Part shown: piece by piece, positions 60,376 to 64,000 of the stretch
Position numbering within the stretch: the stretch's first letter is position 1
Layout of the letters: every line of letters starts with the position of its first letter
NCBI RefSeq assembly: GCF_001640805.2
Contig: NC_066856.1
Span: 19,287,712 to 19,351,711 of the forward strand
Length of the DNA stretch: 64,000 bases
Direction: 5' to 3'
DNA from: Lates calcarifer
Lineage: Eukaryota; Chordata; Actinopteri; Centropomidae
Made by a program: the position numbers and the translations under genes
Notes under the pieces: generated by a model
What the model was told of the DNA's origin: nothing
The model's input: only the letters and a program-made list of their open reading frames with translations
The model's database searches: none

Positions 60376-61014
60376 CCTCTCTCTCTCACTCCACCCATGA
60401 GGATGAAGAGGGCCCCTCCCACGCGGGCGCGGCGCAGCTTCACGGCAGAGGTGTCGTTCGGCAGCCGGACGCAGGACATGGACGTGAGCACGAGCAGCAT
60501 GGCGGGGAGGCCGAGCAGGCACGCGAGGATCATCAGGGCGCGAGACGTCTGGACGTAAGCTGAGGGAGGAAGGGGGGGGGGGGGTAAGCATCTGGTTTAA
60601 AATGTTCAGCTCTCTTCTTGACAGGCATGTACAGTTAGGAATGCGCGCGCACACACACACACACAGGTTAAAACAATAAAGACATTAACGCGTCGTTCAA
60701 CAAGAAGAATTAAGATTCTAAAAGATCCAGAGGACTCATCCCTCCCCCATCCCTCCCCCCCTCACCCCTCCACCTCCCTGAGTCTCACCGGGCAGGGAGA
60801 GGATGTGGTCCAGGGCCTGGCAGTGGTAAAGCGCCGGGGAGATGACGCACTCGGCCCAGAGGCCCCGGGCGCCCAGCTCGTCCATGCGGATGCAGGTGGT
60901 CATCGTGTAGTCGCAGGTGCGGACCCAGTCGTTGGTGGCCGTGGCGACCATGATCCCGACCCAGCCCGCGCAGCTCGCCGCGCTGCCGGTCAGCTGCCTG
61001 CACATGTGCGCCAT
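59623..61014 (-). CDS. cldn11: claudin-11 (oligodendrocyte-specific protein type)
   Basis: Minus-strand exons are 61014-60789, 60559-60395 and 59882-59623, giving 216 residues (human 207). It is a four-helix tight-junction protein; claudin-11 seals myelin layers, Sertoli-cell junctions and the stria vascularis. The claudin signature in the first extracellular loop is intact: Trp30, Gly-Leu-Trp 51-53, Cys56 and Cys65. Later helices read LACLLGLPAMLLVLTS, then VCGIISTVWFPIGAH and SLYAGWVGSGLCLVGGSMIL. The C-terminus AKSARV resembles the family AKSAHV and ends in a valine suited to PDZ binding. Assignment to claudin-11 rests on this ending, on the ENSFYYS stretch and on the slc7a14 neighbour. 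The start is the first Met of a normal claudin N-terminus. The gene is convergent with slc7a14. Confidence 0.9.
60335..60394. repeat. CT/GA-rich repeat at a cldn11 donor
   Basis: (CT)n on the plus strand reads as (GA)n on the coding strand, starting about six bases after the 5' splice site of cldn11 exon 2 (exon end 60395). The donor gtggag is itself weak. Confidence 0.8.
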
Positions 61015-62290
61015 GTGGAGAGGCCGTGCGTTTTTACGCGCTCCAAGAAAACAGGCGTTCAGAGAGTGAAGGACGGTGGACTGGTGGTTCCTCTGTCTGC
61101 AGGAGCTTTTAAAGGAAAGAATCTTTAAGAAGATTTCTGCTCCAGACTCAGAGATGAAGAGTGTTTCTCTCTGCTTGGCTGATAAACGATGAACTAATGA
61201 ACTGTACTGTTTTAAAAAGAAAGCTGTGCTGGAAAAACTGTCCAGATATTTCTCACTTTTTAAGATTTGATTGAAAAGTATTTCTAAAAAAGTCCAGATG
61301 GAATATTCCTGCTGTGCCCCGTCGCTGCGCCTCAGGCTGATAACGCAGAGAAAAGCCTGGAGTAAGATTTATCGTTGGGTGTGGTGGAAAACATAAACTC
61401 CAGTCCAAAGTTTGAGCCAATCAGAGCGCGTGGAGACCCTAACCTAAACCAGATCTGCAGAGATGAGACAGCCTCAGACAGAAAAACAAAAAACCTGAAT
61501 CCAGCAGATGCAGACGCAGACCTGGGTGATTGGCAGGGACGCGCTTCAATCTGAGGTTTGTGCGTCTTTAAAAGCAGCAGGACGGAAGTTTGAGACGTGA
61601 ATCCAGATCAGGTTGGTTCCTAAAACACGGACTCATCCTCATGTATCACTCACCTGGCTCAGTGTGGCCCCCTGCTGGTCCTCACCGCACCCACACCACC
61701 TGGAAACAATCTTTACTTCAATCCACAAAAACACCTCCTTTGATTAATTATTCATTTATTAAATAATTTCAAGCAGGATACCATAAAAATGTGACGATTA
61801 AAGACACCAGTCTCTACCCTGATAGTGACTTTTTTAATCCACAGACATGTTTTTGTCCAGAATATAGTGATATAAAACATTAAACTTTCATTAATCACTT
61901 ACAAAGTCTACGTGTTGTTATTATTCTTTTTTTCTTGTACACACACCGGTTATGTTAGCTACTGGATAGATTTGTCATTGACGTCACGTTCTAAAAAAAC
62001 TAAATAGACAAATTTTATATATTAAATGTTCAAAATCCTTCGTGAAATAGCTTCAAATTTACACTCTCCAGCGGCATGTAAAATATACACAAAGTTACAA
62101 AACCCCCCCGGTCTCCTGCTACAGTCGGAGGGCCCCGAAACGGATGAAATGATCACTGGTTTACGTCTGGACTCTGGTATCTTCATGCTCTCATAAATTA
62201 CCCTCAATCTCTTTTTGTGACTTTGTTCTGTCGTCCTTGGTGTCAGCTTTTTGTTTCCAAACTAATTTCTGTTCCCTCCTCCTCCTCGTC
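61015..62290. other. intergenic, cldn11 5' side to phc3 3' side
   Basis: About 1.3 kb that should hold the cldn11 promoter (minus strand). I see no TATA box or GC island that fixes the start, and no further gene. Confidence 0.5.
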
Positions 62291-62296
62291 TTTATT
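62291..62296 (-). terminator. phc3: candidate phc3 poly(A) signal
   Basis: AATAAA on the minus strand 38 bases after the phc3 stop. It would leave an unusually short 3' UTR. Other A/T-rich options lie farther down near 61750. Confidence 0.35.
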
Positions 62297-62333
62297 GCCT
62301 GTTTTCCCTCACCCAGACTTTCCTCTCTCTCTT

Positions 62334-63630
62334 TCATTGGTTCTTCAGTGCATTGATGTGAGCACAGATCTTGAGAGCCGGTCCCAGTTTGATGTTCATG
62401 CTGGTCATCAGATGGTCCTCGGTCAGCAGCAGCAGAGCCTGGCCGTCGATCTCCTGCAGCCGGAAAGCCTCGGCCACGTCACTGCAGCCTGGGCACAGAC
62501 ACAGACACAGGTTAAGTTCAACACCAACAAGTCACACGGGGCTGGAGCCTATCCCAGCATGCACTGGGTGAGAGGTGGGGTTCACCTCGGGGCTGTTTCA
62601 CCTGGTGTTCTCTAATAAAAACAGAGCTTCTGAATATTTGTAATTTACTGTTGCATGTGACAAAGACGAGACGCAAACCTACACATTTCAGAGGAAACCA
62701 GAGTCGCTGCAGCTCTGCTGTGCTTCCAGTTTGAGTCGTTTATCTTCAAGTGTGTGAAAAACATAAATATATCTGTTAATTTACCTTCGTATCCTGACGC
62801 CGTTATGTCTGCTACACGCACAGGGAGCTGCTTCAGACTTTAGTTTGTCTGATCTGTCACCTTTCTCCTCTAAATCTGCGTCTTTAATTTTGTTGAAGCT
62901 GAATCTCGAGCACAGAGCAGCAACTCACCCACCTCCCCCACCCATGTCTGTCCAGACTCTTATAATACCTCTAGTAAAGACTTTAAGGTCACAGTGGCCT
63001 TGACCTTTGACCTTTGTTTGAAACAGGCAGTAGAGTTGGTGAAGCTCATTAAAGTCTGTGTCTGAACCATCTAAAAATGTGTTTATGCAGTGAGCTGGAG
63101 CGAACGTGCTGATGCTTTTCTTCCAGATGTTTGGTGGTTTAAAGAATGTGCGTTACCTCACTCAGCGCTTTGCGAAACACTTAATTGGCGGGGGAGGGGC
63201 GGTGAGTGACGCCTCCATCATCTGCTGAAGATTAAGACGCTCGAGCGTTGGTATAAATCAGACTGACATTCACGTCCCAGGAGGAGTTTACCTCACATCT
63301 ACTGCTGTGTAAATCAGACTGACGGAGCTGTTCACCTGGCAGTGTGTGTATGAAGGCGGTGACGTCCTCCACGCTCCACTGAGACGGCGCCGGTTTGAAC
63401 GTGGTCGTGGGCGTGGAGGTGGTCATGGCGGGCGCGGACGCCCTCCTCGCTCTGCGAGCCGCCCGACGCTCCATCCTCGCTGTCATGGCAACGGCGGGAT
63501 CCTCCTCTCCTCCGTCGTCGTCCTCCTCCTCGCCTCCTCCCTCCATGTCCTCCTCCTCCTCCTCCTCTGCCGCCGCCGCCTTCTCCTTCCCCTCCTTCTC
63601 ACGCCGCCCGGCGCTCCACAGGTCACGAGG
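62334..63630 (-). CDS. phc3: polyhomeotic-like protein 3, C-terminal SAM domain (partial)
   Basis: The last two coding exons on the minus strand are 63630-63336 and 62488-62334, joined in frame and ending in a TGA at 62334-62336. They encode an acidic and then basic linker (AAAAEEEEEED, ERRAARRARRASAP) followed by a SAM domain: WSVEDVTAFIHTLPG, then DVAEAFRLQEIDGQALLLL and MNIKLGPALKICAHINALK. Polyhomeotic proteins are subunits of Polycomb repressive complex 1, and their SAM domains polymerise to compact chromatin. EIDGQALLLL with MNIKLGPALKI is typical of polyhomeotic SAM domains. PHC3 rather than PHC1/2 is chosen by synteny with claudin-11. The FCS zinc finger and the N-terminus must lie beyond the window end. 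Confidence 0.8.
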
Positions 63631-63759
63631 CTGGAGGGAGAGAACAGGTGAGTGTGAACACCACAGTGTAAAAGTATTAGCAGCTGATTTTGCTTTTAGT
63701 GAATATTGCTTTTACATCTCAAACTGTTACTAAAATGAAACCATGAGAAGTTTAGAGGG

Positions 63760-63930
63760 TTGGAGAAGCTGCTAACAGCTTATAGACGTGTGTAAAATCT
63801 TAATCTGAAAGGTAACTAGTGACTACACCTGTCAGAAATGTAGTGAAGTAAAAACGTGAAAAATATTTCCCTTTAAAATGTAGTAAAATAAAAGATTATG
63901 AGGTAAAAGTACCACAAGTCTCCAGGTGCT
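63760..63930. mobile_element. fragment of the common teleost repeat seen at 40788-41250
   Basis: Shares GTGTAAAATCTTAATCTG, AGTAACTAGTGACTA-type wording and GAAATGTAGTGAAGT with that recalled fish repeat. It lies upstream of the visible phc3 exons. Confidence 0.45.
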
Positions 63931-64000
63931 TCAGTGCTGCAGATGCAGTTCCTCTAACATCCACTAGAGGCCGACAGTAGTTTCATTCAACTGCAGTGAC

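Overview
This window looks like a gene-dense stretch of a teleost fish genome. Genes are split into short GT-AG exons, dinucleotide microsatellites are very frequent, and dispersed repeats typical of fish fill the introns. The order tnik - eif5a2 - rpl22l1 - slc7a14 - cldn11 - phc3 matches, from memory, the human 3q26 neighbourhood. That order also helps choose TNIK over MINK1/MAP4K4, EIF5A2 over EIF5A, RPL22L1 over RPL22, and PHC3 over PHC1/2.

1-40.4 kb, plus strand: tnik, a STE20/GCK-IV kinase. The first coding exon lies outside the window. Thirty-four coding exons from 375 to 37250 can be traced by splice sites and reading frame: an N-terminal kinase domain, a coiled-coil/Pro-Ser linker rich in optional exons (29, 97, 55, 8 and 3 residues), and a C-terminal CNH (citron homology) domain, followed by a long 3' UTR. 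One exon (23933-24049) has one base too many, so the frame breaks there in this sequence.

41.4-46.8 kb, plus: eif5a2 (hypusine-containing translation factor), with a GC-rich promoter and a non-coding first exon. 48.5-49.9 kb, plus: rpl22l1 (ribosomal protein eL22 paralogue), with two near-identical hairpins in the intron before its third exon. 53.3-58.9 kb, plus: slc7a14 (lysosomal SLC7-family membrane protein). 58.9-61.0 kb, minus: cldn11 (claudin), convergent with slc7a14. 62.3-63.6 kb, minus: the last two coding exons of phc3 (Polycomb SAM domain); the rest lies beyond the window.

The genes do not form a pathway: they encode a signalling kinase, two translation components, a transporter, a tight-junction protein and a chromatin protein. 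The most interesting unexplained items are the paired hairpins in rpl22l1, a family of at least six large foldback repeats, the tnik frame break, and the extra 97-residue tnik cassette. I saw no rRNA, tRNA or CRISPR array.
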